From positions 22,910-86,909 of the forward strand of contig JANXBU010000005.1 in assembly GCA_025060505.1 (NCBI GenBank): 64,000 nt of DNA. Direction: 5' to 3'. Below are positions 9,815 through 18,393 of this stretch, piece by piece; position 1 is the first letter of the stretch; every line of letters begins with the position of its first letter. The DNA is from Candidatus Calescibacterium sp. GTDB lineage: Bacteria; Calescibacteriota; Calescibacteriia; Calescibacteriales; Calescibacteriaceae. Both the position numbers and the translations under genes were made by a program. The notes beneath the pieces were generated by a model. It was not told the DNA's origin. It ran no database searches and worked only from the letters and a program-made list of their open reading frames with translations.

Positions 9815-9818
9815 TTCA

Positions 9819-10349
9819 ATGGTTAATTACTGGAAACTTCCAATTGGAGACGAATACCCTGAAAAATTTCATGTAGTTGTTGAAGTTCCGAAGGGAAGTC
9901 AAAACAAATACGAATACGATAAAGAACTTAATATTTTTCGTTTAAGTAGAACTCTATTTTCTCCGGTACATTATCCCGGTGATTATGGTTTCATACCAAG
10001 CACACTATCTGATGATGGGGATCCTCTTGATGTACTTGTTTTGGTTGATGAACCAAGCTTTCCGGGCTGCGTACTCGTTGCACGACCTATTGGTATCCTG
10101 AAAATGATAGACCAAGGAGAGGGAGACGAAAAAATACTGGCTGTTCCAGTAGATAATCCCAGATACGACAGCATCAAATCATACCATGATGTATTTCCGC
10201 ATATGATACGCGAGATAGAGCACTTCTTTAGAATATACAAAGAGCTTGAAGGGAAAAAGGTAGAAACAAGAGGATGGGAAGATATAAAACAAGCAATGGA
10301 TATGATAAAAAAATCTCATGAAAACTTTCTGAAAAAAATTGGAAAATAA
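9819..10349 (+). CDS. ppa: Inorganic pyrophosphatase (family I)
   Basis: Hydrolyses pyrophosphate in the cytoplasm and so drives biosynthetic reactions. The 176-aa protein carries the family I signature SDDGDPLDVLVL with Asp66, Asp68 and Asp71, plus KYEYDKE, HYPGDYGFIP and the late KEFE-type region with KKVETRGW. The length is normal for the bacterial hexameric enzyme. It is single-gene, plus strand, with no ribosome site upstream. Confidence 0.97.
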   Translation: MVNYWKLPIGDEYPEKFHVVVEVPKGSQNKYEYDKELNIFRLSRTLFSPVHYPGDYGFIPSTLSDDGDPLDVLVLVDEPSFPGCVLVARPIGILKMIDQGEGDEKILAVPVDNPRYDSIKSYHDVFPHMIREIEHFFRIYKELEGKKVETRGWEDIKQAMDMIKKSHENFLKKIGK

Positions 10350-10511
10350 ATTTACTCTGTTTTAACTTGGAATAATCTCCGGATAAGAAAAAAATCAAAA
10401 CAAGAGTTCCCTGATTTCAACAAATCAATCTGAAAATATTCCATTGAAAACATATCTTTTAGTGGCGCTTCTCAAAAACTCTTCTCAAGATAGTTCCAAA
10501 TAAACTATACC

Positions 10512-11327
10512 CTAAACCATCTTCTGTAAGCACAAATATACTGTTCCAAAACCTTTCTCTCTGATGTATGTTTCATATAGATCTTCGCCATAAAGGAATT
10601 TTTGGTCTATAATCTTGAAACCATCGATGATACTTCTCAAATATTCCATGCTAAAAGCTCTATGAGCGTTAAAGTATACTTTATTTCTCTGATCTATATG
10701 TACAGATATAAGTGCAATTCCAAGCGGTCTGAGAATTCTTTTTATCTGCTTTATAGCTTTTTCCGATCCATCTGGATCAATTTTATCTCCATATCTTCCA
10801 AGACCAATATGTTCTATTACACAAAGAGAAGAGATAAAATCTACAGAGTTATCTCTGAAAGGAAGAGAAAGCATATCTCCCTTCACATATTCAAGACCTT
10901 TATTGTAGGTGGTCTGATATCAACAAAGAAAACTTTTACAAACTGAGATATAATTCCCAAGAATGCAACAGGTGATCCTATATCAAGAATATATTTTGGT
11001 TTGAAGTTGAATATGTGTCTTGCAGCCCAAGCGTTCTGGATATATAGGGTCAACAGGAGTATATCCCAAATTATCGTTCAAGCACGGATAAAGCTCTATC
11101 TGATATTCCGGAGCCTTTTGATTGCGTATATATTTGAAGAGCAATGAAAAATACCAATAATAAAGTTTCAGCGCCCTCTTAATATCTAACCTGAAAAAAT
11201 CGTATGTTGTGAGAAAAAGTCTCCTCAGAGACCTACGCAGTAAGAGCAGATGATCTGGGAGTAATTCCTTTATTTTTTGGCTAATTTCTGACTCTAATTT
11301 CTTTTGATCTGTATTTTCAGATCTCAC
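10512..11327 (-). pseudogene. DUF268-like SAM methyltransferase interrupted by two compensating frameshifts
   Basis: Two open segments (11327 to about 11029, and about 10905 to 10512) lie in the same frame. The stretch between them is open only in another frame, where it encodes the missing SAM-binding core with YILDIGSPVAF and VFFVDIRPP. In the main frame that stretch has two TGA stops. Removing one T near 11029-11030 and adding one base near 10903-10907 restores about 271 residues. The result ends with the DUF268-type pattern VIEHIGLGRYGDKIDPDGS and FNAHRAFS. The start is a GTG at 11325-11327 overlapping the upstream MaoC stop (GTGA). It is either a real decaying gene or two sequencing errors. 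Members sit in surface-polysaccharide clusters; the role here is unknown. Confidence 0.8.
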
Positions 11328-12160
11328 TCAATTTCTAGGAAAGCATTTTTTAGAACCTCTTCACCATTATCATTAACAGCTACAACATCTATTCTTCTTT
11401 TTCCTATTTCTGGTTTTTCTTTGCTTTCATAACCAGTAAATGTTAAAGTTTGCTCCGGTAATACCGGCTTTGAGAACCTAACACGAGCCCTTTTCACTTT
11501 GGTTGGATCTCCACCAAGAACATTATCCACAACAGATTTAATAGCAAAAGCCATTGTACACATTCCGTGAAGTATTATAGTTGGAAATCCCATAGCTCTT
11601 GCAAAGTTCTCATCTGTATGAATTGGGAATCTATCTCCAGATCCTTCTGCGTACTTTATTGGTTGATCCTTCGCAACTTTTATTTTCCATTCATAAAGTT
11701 TATTCCCATACTCTGGTTTGCTCTCCACTGTTTCCTTCTTCTTTTCTCCTTTCTTTTCTCCCCTTATGAAATAAAGATGGTATCCTTCACCTATTTTTTC
11801 TCCGGTGTTTTCGTTATATTGTTCTGCTTTGACTATAAAAATAGTTCCGGTTTCTTTTTCTTCTCTTCCAAGAAACTTTGAGATAATCTTGACTCTATCA
11901 CCAGCTTTCACAAGCTTAAATATACGCGAATCTTGCTCACCGTGAACCACCCTTGTTGGATTTATACCCTGATTAACTTCATCATCTATTAACACTCTAC
12001 CTGTAAAAGGTATAGCAAGAGCAGTAGCATAAAGTGGAGGAGCAACTTGATTCCTCATAAAAAAAGGATTATCCTCACTTATTCCCTCAGCATACTTTCT
12101 TATAGACTCTGCCGATATTTCAACAACCTCCGGTGGATACTCCTTTATAACCTTTTCCAT
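11324..12160 (-). CDS. Double-hotdog MaoC-family (R)-specific enoyl-CoA hydratase/dehydratase
   Basis: The 278-aa protein has an N-terminal MaoC_dehydrat_N-type hotdog (YAEGISEDNPFFM) and a C-terminal hydratase-2 hotdog. The hydratase motif is SGDRFPIHTDENFARAMGF followed by ILHGMCTM, with the catalytic Asp and His. Such proteins hydrate trans-2-enoyl-CoA to (R)-3-hydroxyacyl-CoA or take part in fatty-acid synthesis. I choose the ATG at 12158-12160 (MEKVIKEYPPEVVEI) over a TTG start at 12223, whose added residues are atypical and cross the short repeat downstream of the ZIP gene. The stop overlaps the GTG of the methyltransferase gene. Confidence 0.85.
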   Translation of the reverse strand: MEKVIKEYPPEVVEISAESIRKYAEGISEDNPFFMRNQVAPPLYATALAIPFTGRVLIDDEVNQGINPTRVVHGEQDSRIFKLVKAGDRVKIISKFLGREEKETGTIFIVKAEQYNENTGEKIGEGYHLYFIRGEKKGEKKKETVESKPEYGNKLYEWKIKVAKDQPIKYAEGSGDRFPIHTDENFARAMGFPTIILHGMCTMAFAIKSVVDNVLGGDPTKVKRARVRFSKPVLPEQTLTFTGYESKEKPEIGKRRIDVVAVNDNGEEVLKNAFLEIE

Positions 12161-12204
12161 AGTAAAATCAAACTTAAAGTCAGTATATATATTTATAATT
12201 TTAC

Positions 12205-12244
12205 CGAAATTTTCAGTGCCCAAACGAAATTTTCAGTGCCCAAA
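12205..12244. repeat. Perfect 20-bp tandem duplication spanning the ZIP gene stop codon
   Basis: The unit cgaaattttcagtgcccaaa occurs twice back to back (12205-12224 and 12225-12244). On the minus strand the second copy contains the last codons and TGA of the ZIP gene (12233-12235) and the other copy repeats them immediately downstream. This looks like a recent slippage or duplication event. Confidence 0.9.
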
Positions 12245-12955
12245 TAAAAGTTTCGTCAATAAAACAATGATTAGAGCTCCTAGCGTAAAAGAAGCAAAAT
12301 CTTTAGCGGAATTCAATGCCGGTATGAAATCGTGTATTGCAACATATATAAGTATTCCACCAGCTATCGGAGAAAATATATCAGATATACTGAAAATAGA
12401 AATACTGAAATATGAAAAAAATAATCCAACAATGTTGAAAAGAGAAACGATCATTATACGAACCATAGACCTAACTTTATCGTATCCAGAAAAAGATATA
12501 AACAAAATAAACCCGTCAACAAATTTATGAGCGATAACTGGTATAGAAGAAACAGCAAAGCTTTCCGATGATATAAGAAATCCTCCGAGAAAAAATCCAT
12601 CTAAAAAATAGTGTAAAGATAAAGCGATAGAAAAATCAATACGAAATGGTTCTTCACATTTCCAACAAGAAAGCTCATCTTCGCTCAAATGCGCTCTTTT
12701 GAAAAAATTTATCTTATCAAACAGAAGAGATATAAAAATTCCTCCAAGCATAAGAATCGGAAATAATTCGGAATGATTATGCTCATATATATCCGGAACT
12801 ATCTTTATAAACACATAAGAAAGAATCACCCCGGAACCAAATCCAAGTATCACTCTACCCTTTGGTTTTACAAAGTATAGAAGGAAAAATGAAGAAATCA
12901 CCGGTGTAAGAAAAAGTATAGCGGAAGAAACTGCTAATGCAGAGAGATATTCCAT
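12233..12955 (-). CDS. ZIP-family divalent metal transporter
   Basis: A 240-aa inner-membrane protein with about seven or eight hydrophobic helices. ZIP metal-site motifs appear as His115/Asp119 in LHYFLDGFFLGG and His143/Asp147 in AHKFVDGF, and the last helices show GGILIYVAIHDFIPA. The loop between helices 3 and 4 carries a CWKC pair rather than the usual histidine cluster. ZIP proteins import zinc, iron or manganese into the cytoplasm. The canonical HNxxD/E form is slightly altered, so I am confident of the family and not of the metal. It shares the strand with MaoC, 72 bases further on. Confidence 0.8.
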   Translation of the reverse strand: MEYLSALAVSSAILFLTPVISSFFLLYFVKPKGRVILGFGSGVILSYVFIKIVPDIYEHNHSELFPILMLGGIFISLLFDKINFFKRAHLSEDELSCWKCEEPFRIDFSIALSLHYFLDGFFLGGFLISSESFAVSSIPVIAHKFVDGFILFISFSGYDKVRSMVRIMIVSLFNIVGLFFSYFSISIFSISDIFSPIAGGILIYVAIHDFIPALNSAKDFASFTLGALIIVLLTKLLFGH

Positions 12956-13016
12956 GCTTTTAACAATTAGTTCGTTGAGCTACTGTTCTGCTTCCAAACA
13001 GAAATTTAGGTTATTA

Positions 13017-14261
13017 CTAGGTTCTTATATGCCCATCACCAAAGACAACCCACTTTAAAGCTGTTAGTCCTTCCAGCCCCATAGGACCGTATGCATGAAG
13101 TTTTGTTGTAGATATTCCAACCTCTGCTCCAAGACCATATTCATAACCATCTGAAAATCTAGTTGAAGCATTAACCATAACAGATGATGAATCTACTTCG
13201 TTTATAAACCGCATAGCATTTGTGTAGTTTTCAGTAACTATAGCATCTGTATGCGATGATCCGTATTTCTTGATATGCTCTATTGCTTCGTCAATGTTCT
13301 CGACAACCCTGACAGCCAATATAAGGTCAAGATATTCCGCATACCAATCGTCTTCCGTTGCCGGTTTTGCCCATTTAACATATCTTCTCGTGATTTCACA
13401 TCCTCTTAGCTCTACATTCTGTTCCTTGTAGATTTCAGACATCTTTGGAAGAAAACTTTCGGCTATGTTCTTGTGAACAAGAAGAGTTTCCATAGCATTG
13501 CAAACAGAAGGTCTTTGAACTTTTGCATTAAGACATATCTTGAACGCTTTTTCAAGGTCAGCATACTCGTCAACAAAAACGTGGCAAACACCTTTGAAAT
13601 GTTTAAGGACAGGAACTCTTGAGTTCTCTGTGACAAATCTTATAAGGCTCTCTCCACCCCGAGGGATAACAAGTTCGAGTAAATCTTCAAGTTTTATCAT
13701 TTCAACAATTCTTTCACGCGATGTATCTTCTATAAATCCAATGATTTCGGGAGAAATTCCTTCTGATGAGATCGCATCTTTTATTACTTTTGTGAGAACA
13801 AGGTTTGAGTTTATAGCTTCCGACCCCCCGCGCAGCACAACAGCATTAGATGATTTTATAGCCAAAGCAGCAATGTCTACTGTAACATTTGGTCTGGCTT
13901 CGTATATTACACCTATAACTCCAAGGGGAATTCGCATTCTACCAACGATCAGACCGTTTGGCCTTCTGTTCATCTCAACAATCTTGCCAACAGGATCCGG
14001 CAAAGAAGCGACCTCTTCAACAGATTTTATCATACCTTTTATTCTTTTCTCATCGAGTTTGAGCCTATCTATCATCGCAGAACCAACACCATTCTTCTTT
14101 GCGTTTTCTATATCTTTGAGATTGCTCTGAATTATCTCGTCTCTTCGGTTCCAAAGTTCCTGAGCAATTTTTTGCAAAATTTTGTTTTTCTTGTCTGTAG
14201 ATGCTTTTGCTATCTGAGGCTGAGCTCTTTTGGCTTTCTCCGCTATCTCCCTGACACTCAT
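13017..14261 (-). CDS. proA: Gamma-glutamyl phosphate reductase
   Basis: Catalyses the NADPH-dependent reduction of glutamyl-5-phosphate to the semialdehyde in proline synthesis. The 414-aa protein belongs to the aldehyde dehydrogenase fold with the catalytic Cys254 in QRPSVCNAMETLL. The ATG at 14259-14261 (MSVREIAEKAKRAQ) is preferred over a TTG four codons earlier. ProB is not adjacent; the gene is solitary. It ends with a TAG. Confidence 0.95.
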   Translation of the reverse strand: MSVREIAEKAKRAQPQIAKASTDKKNKILQKIAQELWNRRDEIIQSNLKDIENAKKNGVGSAMIDRLKLDEKRIKGMIKSVEEVASLPDPVGKIVEMNRRPNGLIVGRMRIPLGVIGVIYEARPNVTVDIAALAIKSSNAVVLRGGSEAINSNLVLTKVIKDAISSEGISPEIIGFIEDTSRERIVEMIKLEDLLELVIPRGGESLIRFVTENSRVPVLKHFKGVCHVFVDEYADLEKAFKICLNAKVQRPSVCNAMETLLVHKNIAESFLPKMSEIYKEQNVELRGCEITRRYVKWAKPATEDDWYAEYLDLILAVRVVENIDEAIEHIKKYGSSHTDAIVTENYTNAMRFINEVDSSSVMVNASTRFSDGYEYGLGAEVGISTTKLHAYGPMGLEGLTALKWVVFGDGHIRT

Positions 14262-14493
14262 AATATACAACAATTAATGAGTTTAGAAAGAAAATATTTT
14301 TTTGCAGAGTTCTACATTATAAAAAAACACAACTCAAAGCAAATATTGAGAATACAAATGCACCCTGCACAATCATAGGATGCATCTGAAATGCGAAGAA
14401 TATCGCACAGGAACTTTACAAGATGGTTTCTCATAACTCCGACAAACAAATACAAAGTCAACAGATGAAAAACAGAAAACTTCACAGAAAAAA

Positions 14494-15372
14494 TTAGCCC
14501 ACCATACCTTGAACAGACAAAACAACACGATGAAGGCAGTCCATCATAGAAACTAATTCTGATACCTCAATAGACAAATCCATAATATTCTTGCTGATTT
14601 CCTGAATAACTTTTGACTGCTCCTCAACAAATTGAGAAATATTGATAGTTTCATCTCCAACAGATTTAAGCGAGCTCGATACATTAACGAAATATCTTTT
14701 GAGCTCATTCAGATCATTTGATATATTGTTCATAAAAGATACTAACTCCTCCATTATTGACTTCAACTTTCCTACTATCTCTGAAAACTTCTGAGCTCTT
14801 TTCTTTTGCTCCTTCGATATGTTCATTATCTTCTCGGAAAGCTTTCTTATTTCAACAGCTACAACCTCAAAACTTTTTCCATTAGCTCCCGCACGAGATG
14901 CTTCTATGGAAGCGTTAAGAGAAATAAGATTGGTCCTATCTGCTATATCCTCTATCTCGTTGAAAGACTTCAAAAGAGCATCAGATATTGAAAGAAGTTC
15001 TTGAACAACTTTCAAAAGTTCTTGAATAACCTTCAACCTATCTGTAATCACTTTGACCTTTCGATCTAAGTCCTTCTCATAGTTAATCACACCAGACAAA
15101 ACATACCTAACCCTTGAGTCTATCTCACTAACTCTCCTTGATATTTCCTGTATGGTTGAAGAAAACTCCTCAGTAGCATTTGAAACAGATGTTGCCTGAG
15201 ATGATATATTTGAAGCTTGTTTCTTTACAATATCAAACGAATGTAAAACCAAGTCAGACGAAAGAAGATAACCAAAAGGATATCTTGAAATGTTTTTTAG
15301 AGAAGACATAAGATGAACTTCCACTCTGTTTGAATTATTTGGGTTCTGATCTTCTTTCCTATTCCAAAACAT
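14494..15372 (-). CDS. Soluble methyl-accepting chemotaxis protein-type signalling protein
   Basis: The 292-aa protein is almost entirely coiled coil with no membrane segment or PAS/GAF domain. The centre holds the conserved hairpin tip that binds CheA/Che[18 protein letters not shown], then [19 protein letters not shown] and VEIRKLSEK. It is therefore a cytoplasmic chemoreceptor with only a short N-terminal region (about 50 residues) ahead of the coiled coil. It starts 35 bases after the ODP gene and has a strong ribosome site (AAGGAGGAG at 15379-15387). In characterised spirochaete examples a soluble chemoreceptor receives its signal from an ODP partner, so this is the likely arrangement here. 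No che genes are in the window. Confidence 0.88.
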   Translation of the reverse strand: MFWNRKEDQNPNNSNRVEVHLMSSLKNISRYPFGYLLSSDLVLHSFDIVKKQASNISSQATSVSNATEEFSSTIQEISRRVSEIDSRVRYVLSGVINYEKDLDRKVKVITDRLKVIQELLKVVQELLSISDALLKSFNEIEDIADRTNLISLNASIEASRAGANGKSFEVVAVEIRKLSEKIMNISKEQKKRAQKFSEIVGKLKSIMEELVSFMNNISNDLNELKRYFVNVSSSLKSVGDETINISQFVEEQSKVIQEISKNIMDLSIEVSELVSMMDCLHRVVLSVQGMVG

Positions 15373-15407
15373 AGTTTTCTCCTCCTTGTTTTACTTTTCT
15401 ATAAAAA

Positions 15408-16190
15408 CTAAGTTCCATATATTTCATCTATTATATCCCCACCGCAACGCAAATTCTCAAGCCAGTTCAGAAATTTTTTAACATTCTCGCCACTCATTAT
15501 AGCACCATGCTGTGGAGCTATTATGTTTATCTCAAACCTTCTAACAATAGATACCCACTTCCTCAGAACATCGTTCCCCTTCATATATCTCCTGTGAAAC
15601 CATTCCATATATCTGGTATGCTTCTCAAAGTTCTCTACCTCAAAATATAAATCTTCATCCGGCATCACTGAAGCACCTATGTCTCCAGAAAACAAAATCT
15701 TTGCCCGAGGATCATATAGAGAGAAATTACCTTCAGAATGAAGAAAATGTGCCGGTATTATCTTCAAAGTTGTTCTTGAAAGATTAAAGTCCATTCCCTT
15801 ATCTGGTATAGTCTCAATTCTATTAACATCAGTAAACCCAAAGTGAGGCACAAACCTGAGCCATAGACGAGAAATAAGAATCTTGACGTTAGGACAAACA
15901 TTCATAAAAAGACCTATACCAGATGAAACATCTGGATCCTGGTGTGAGTAGAACAGATATTTTATTTTATCAAGCGGAATGTACCTTGAAACAGTTGTTA
16001 TCACATGCGGAAACACATGTACTCCACCCGGATCAAGAAGAACACCCTCATCACCATCCACTATAAGGAACTGATTGGCTTGAAATTCACCTGATTTCTT
16101 GTAAGACCACCCAAGCCAAATAAACTTATGATCTTTATCCGAGTAAAGGACCTTTCCCTTTTCCATCTCATCTTTAGATATTCCGCGCAT
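15408..16190 (-). CDS. ODP-type di-iron oxygen/iron-binding protein (metallo-beta-lactamase fold)
   Basis: The 260-aa protein has the flavodiiron-type metallo-beta-lactamase core without a flavodoxin domain. Likely di-iron ligands are His83, Asp85 and Asp87 in SHQDPDVSSG, His148/His151 in PAHFLHSEGNF, Asp170 in LFSGDIGA and His228 in PQHGAIMSG. The HQDPD form is typical of ODP sensors rather than beta-lactamases (HxHxDH). The ATG at 16188-16190 is chosen because AGGAGGT lies nine bases upstream (16200-16206). The promoter at 16229-16257 would start transcription too close to, or inside, the alternative ATG at 16226. It heads an operon with the soluble chemoreceptor, consistent with sensing O2 or Fe(II). 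A catalytic oxygen reductase role is less likely without a redox domain. Confidence 0.85.
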   Translation of the reverse strand: MRGISKDEMEKGKVLYSDKDHKFIWLGWSYKKSGEFQANQFLIVDGDEGVLLDPGGVHVFPHVITTVSRYIPLDKIKYLFYSHQDPDVSSGIGLFMNVCPNVKILISRLWLRFVPHFGFTDVNRIETIPDKGMDFNLSRTTLKIIPAHFLHSEGNFSLYDPRAKILFSGDIGASVMPDEDLYFEVENFEKHTRYMEWFHRRYMKGNDVLRKWVSIVRRFEINIIAPQHGAIMSGENVKKFLNWLENLRCGGDIIDEIYGT

Positions 16191-16228
16191 GTCCACAACA
16201 CCTCCTTTTTGTTGCAAACCGTTCATAA

Positions 16229-16257
16229 AAAATACACTTTATAGAGTTGATTGTCAA
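16229..16257 (-). promoter_or_regulatory. Sigma70-type promoter of the ODP-chemoreceptor operon
   Basis: On the minus strand TTGACA (16252-16257) is separated by exactly 17 bases from TATTTT (16229-16234). Initiation would fall near 16222, leaving a leader of about 30 bases that contains the AGGAGGT site. It is the best promoter match I noticed in the window. Confidence 0.65.
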
Positions 16258-16400
16258 TATCAAAAACCTCCTAACTAAGATGTAGTTTAATAACTTTTGA
16301 GTGTAATTTATTCTTTTATTTCAGTTTTTCACAAATAAATTACCAGAATAAAAATCGGAAAAAAGCAAAAAACATAACCAGAAAAATTATCTTTCAAACT

Positions 16401-16751
16401 ATGCTCGGTTCTGTAAAAGATAAAAAATATATAAAACTCATAGAGGATAAATTTGTAAGGAAAGACCTTCCAGAAATAAAACCTGGGCAAATAGTTCGTG
16501 TTTGGTATAGAACAGAAGAAAAAGAAAAAAAGAAGCTCTCTTCTTATCAAGGAATAGTAATCGCAGTAAGAGGATCCGGAGCATCAAAAACATTCACGAT
16601 AAGAAATGTTCTCAGTGGTGTAGGTGTAGAATGGATCATACCTATAAATTCTCCGCACATCGAAAAAATAGAAATAATAAATCAAACGAATGTGAACAGA
16701 GCAAAACTCTATTACCTCAGAAACGTAAAAAGTTCAGAATTACCAACATAA
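16401..16751 (+). CDS. rplS: 50S ribosomal protein L19
   Basis: A large-subunit protein near the 30S-50S interface. The 116-aa sequence shows the family pattern IKPGQIVRVWYRTEE, KLSSYQGIVIAVRGSG, SKTFTIRNVLSGVGVEWIIP and the C-terminal RAKLYYLRN. The usual partners trmD and rpsP are not adjacent, so the gene is isolated between two sensory genes. No ribosome site is visible ahead of the ATG. Confidence 0.96.
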   Translation: MLGSVKDKKYIKLIEDKFVRKDLPEIKPGQIVRVWYRTEEKEKKKLSSYQGIVIAVRGSGASKTFTIRNVLSGVGVEWIIPINSPHIEKIEIINQTNVNRAKLYYLRNVKSSELPT

Positions 16752-16972
16752 TACATATTGAATAGCTTTAACAATATATAAGACACAATGCATAAACGCT
16801 AAGGATTCAGGAGATAGTGTAAAACTTACAGAGGTTGATAGAAACACAGCAAAAACTCATTTCCATCAATGCATCTGTAGTAGCCAGGTGGCTCGCTGTA
16901 GCTTATGGTTATAGTGAATGCTTACTCTGTTTGAAAAATCTTTTTCAGTTCAGAAGAATCTTCAAGTAGGAG

Positions 16973-17350
16973 CTATCTGATTGAATCCTTCCACTCCATC
17001 ATAGCTTTTGTTAGCCTCGCTGATGCTTGAGAGAAATCTCCACTAACAGAAAGCATTTTTTCCGCTTCATCTACTCTACCTTGGTTTATGTATTCTATAA
17101 CTCTGGCGGCGGTCTTGTGGAATTCTGCATGAAGTTCTTTCACTTTTCTGTAATATTCTGAGATGTCATTGACTGAATAGAGCCACTTGCCAAAATCACA
17201 GTTCCTATCTGACCTTACAAAATCAACAGAAAAATCTATTTTCTTGTTTTGGATGGCTTCTTTGAATCTTGCTTTCCAAAGATTATGAGCCGCAATAGCC
17301 TTGTCTATATTTGATTTGATTTCGTTCCCGTTCGCTTCCCCGTTGTTCAT
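16973..17350 (-). CDS. CZB (chemoreceptor zinc-binding) domain protein
   Basis: The 125-aa protein is a stand-alone CZB domain. The four expected zinc ligands are visible as His22 (AIAAHNLW), Cys51 (RNCDFGKWLY), His74 and His78 (LHAEFHK). CZB domains sense zinc and, through the Cys, hypochlorous acid or redox state, usually as part of chemoreceptors or diguanylate cyclases. Here no signalling domain is attached, so it may act on a partner such as the soluble chemoreceptor 1.6 kb away. TATAAT (17360-17365) sits nine bases before the ATG, again giving almost no leader. Confidence 0.88.
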   Translation of the reverse strand: MNNGEANGNEIKSNIDKAIAAHNLWKARFKEAIQNKKIDFSVDFVRSDRNCDFGKWLYSVNDISEYYRKVKELHAEFHKTAARVIEYINQGRVDEAEKMLSVSGDFSQASARLTKAMMEWKDSIR

Positions 17351-17598
17351 ATCCTTTTAATTATAATAAACTTTGATACATAAAATCATTTTTTCAAAAT
17401 TTTTTCTCTCAAATAACATCATATAGTAAAGAAGAACACAAAGGAAAAATTATCTATCGTGAAAACCATTCCGTATGATGAAAGACTGAAAAAACCAACA
17501 ATGCAACAGAACACATTTGATATGCAATTGCAGATGGCCTGAAACAAATATTCCAGATTTTGTCAAATAGATATACGGACGAACTAACTCCATAACTT

Positions 17599-18393
17599 AT
17601 GGAAGCAGTGATATATGAAGAACTTGAAGATGGAAAAATAGCAAGAATAAAGTTCAATAAACCAGATAGGAGAAATCTTATGGACCCAGAAATAGTTGAC
17701 GGATTTTTAAAGGCTGTTCAGAATGTCAAAAGCTCAAAGAGCGTAAGATGCGTTATAGTTACTGGAACTGGCAACTCGTTTTGCGCAGGTGCAGATTTTT
17801 CTACGCTTCAGAAATTCGCCCAAGAATCGGGATACAGCGGAGCAGCTGCAATAAGAGAAGGAGTAATAAGATTTTATAATTCGTTTATGACCGTTCTTGA
17901 CATAGAACAACCAGTGATAGCTTCAATAAACGGATATGCAATCGGAGGTGGGCTTGCGTTTGCTTTACTTTGTGATATAAGAATAGCTTCCCAAGATGCA
18001 AAACTAGCGGCAAACTTTGCAAGAGTGGGGATACACCCGGGGATGGGAATAACTTATACTTTACCCAAACTTGTTGGTATCGAAAGGGCATCTGAACTTC
18101 TGTTTACAGCAAGATTTATAACAGGGGAGGAAGCAGAGAGAATTGGACTTGTATCAAAAGCAGTGGAGCCTGCTAAACTTGAAGAAGAAACATTGAACTT
18201 GGCAAAGACGATATCAGAAAACGCTCCGTATATAATAAAGCTCACAAAAAAAATTCTCAGAAAAGACTTCAACGCAAGAGCTCAAGGTGAAATCGAGTCG
18301 CTCGCTCAGTCTCTATGTGGTCAGATGGAAGATGCGCAGGAAGGTGTAAGAGCATTCTTTGAAAGAAGAAAACCAGAATTCAAAGGCAGATGA
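17599..18393 (+). CDS. Crotonase-fold protein (enoyl-CoA hydratase/isomerase family) lacking both hydratase glutamates
   Basis: The 264-aa protein has the crotonase oxyanion-hole segments FCAGADFS and NGYAIGGGLAF and the C-terminal LTKKILRKDF helix. Aligning by eye to rat mitochondrial enoyl-CoA hydratase, the two catalytic glutamates (144 and 164) fall on Ala120 and Phe140 (segment NFARVGIHPGMG). A normal hydratase mechanism is therefore unlikely; isomerase, thioesterase or lyase roles are possible. The stop overlaps the next ATG (ATGA), so it is cotranscribed with the IMPase gene. Confidence 0.88.
   Translation: MEAVIYEELEDGKIARIKFNKPDRRNLMDPEIVDGFLKAVQNVKSSKSVRCVIVTGTGNSFCAGADFSTLQKFAQESGYSGAAAIREGVIRFYNSFMTVLDIEQPVIASINGYAIGGGLAFALLCDIRIASQDAKLAANFARVGIHPGMGITYTLPKLVGIERASELLFTARFITGEEAERIGLVSKAVEPAKLEEETLNLAKTISENAPYIIKLTKKILRKDFNARAQGEIESLAQSLCGQMEDAQEGVRAFFERRKPEFKGR

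Noticed and set aside
13540..14130. 196-codon frame opposite proA
   Set aside because: Lies fully antisense to a clear proA; a shadow of its codon usage.
16191..16226. Longer ODP start (ATG at 16226)
   Set aside because: It would sit at or before the predicted transcription start, whereas the ATG at 16190 has AGGAGGT nine bases upstream.
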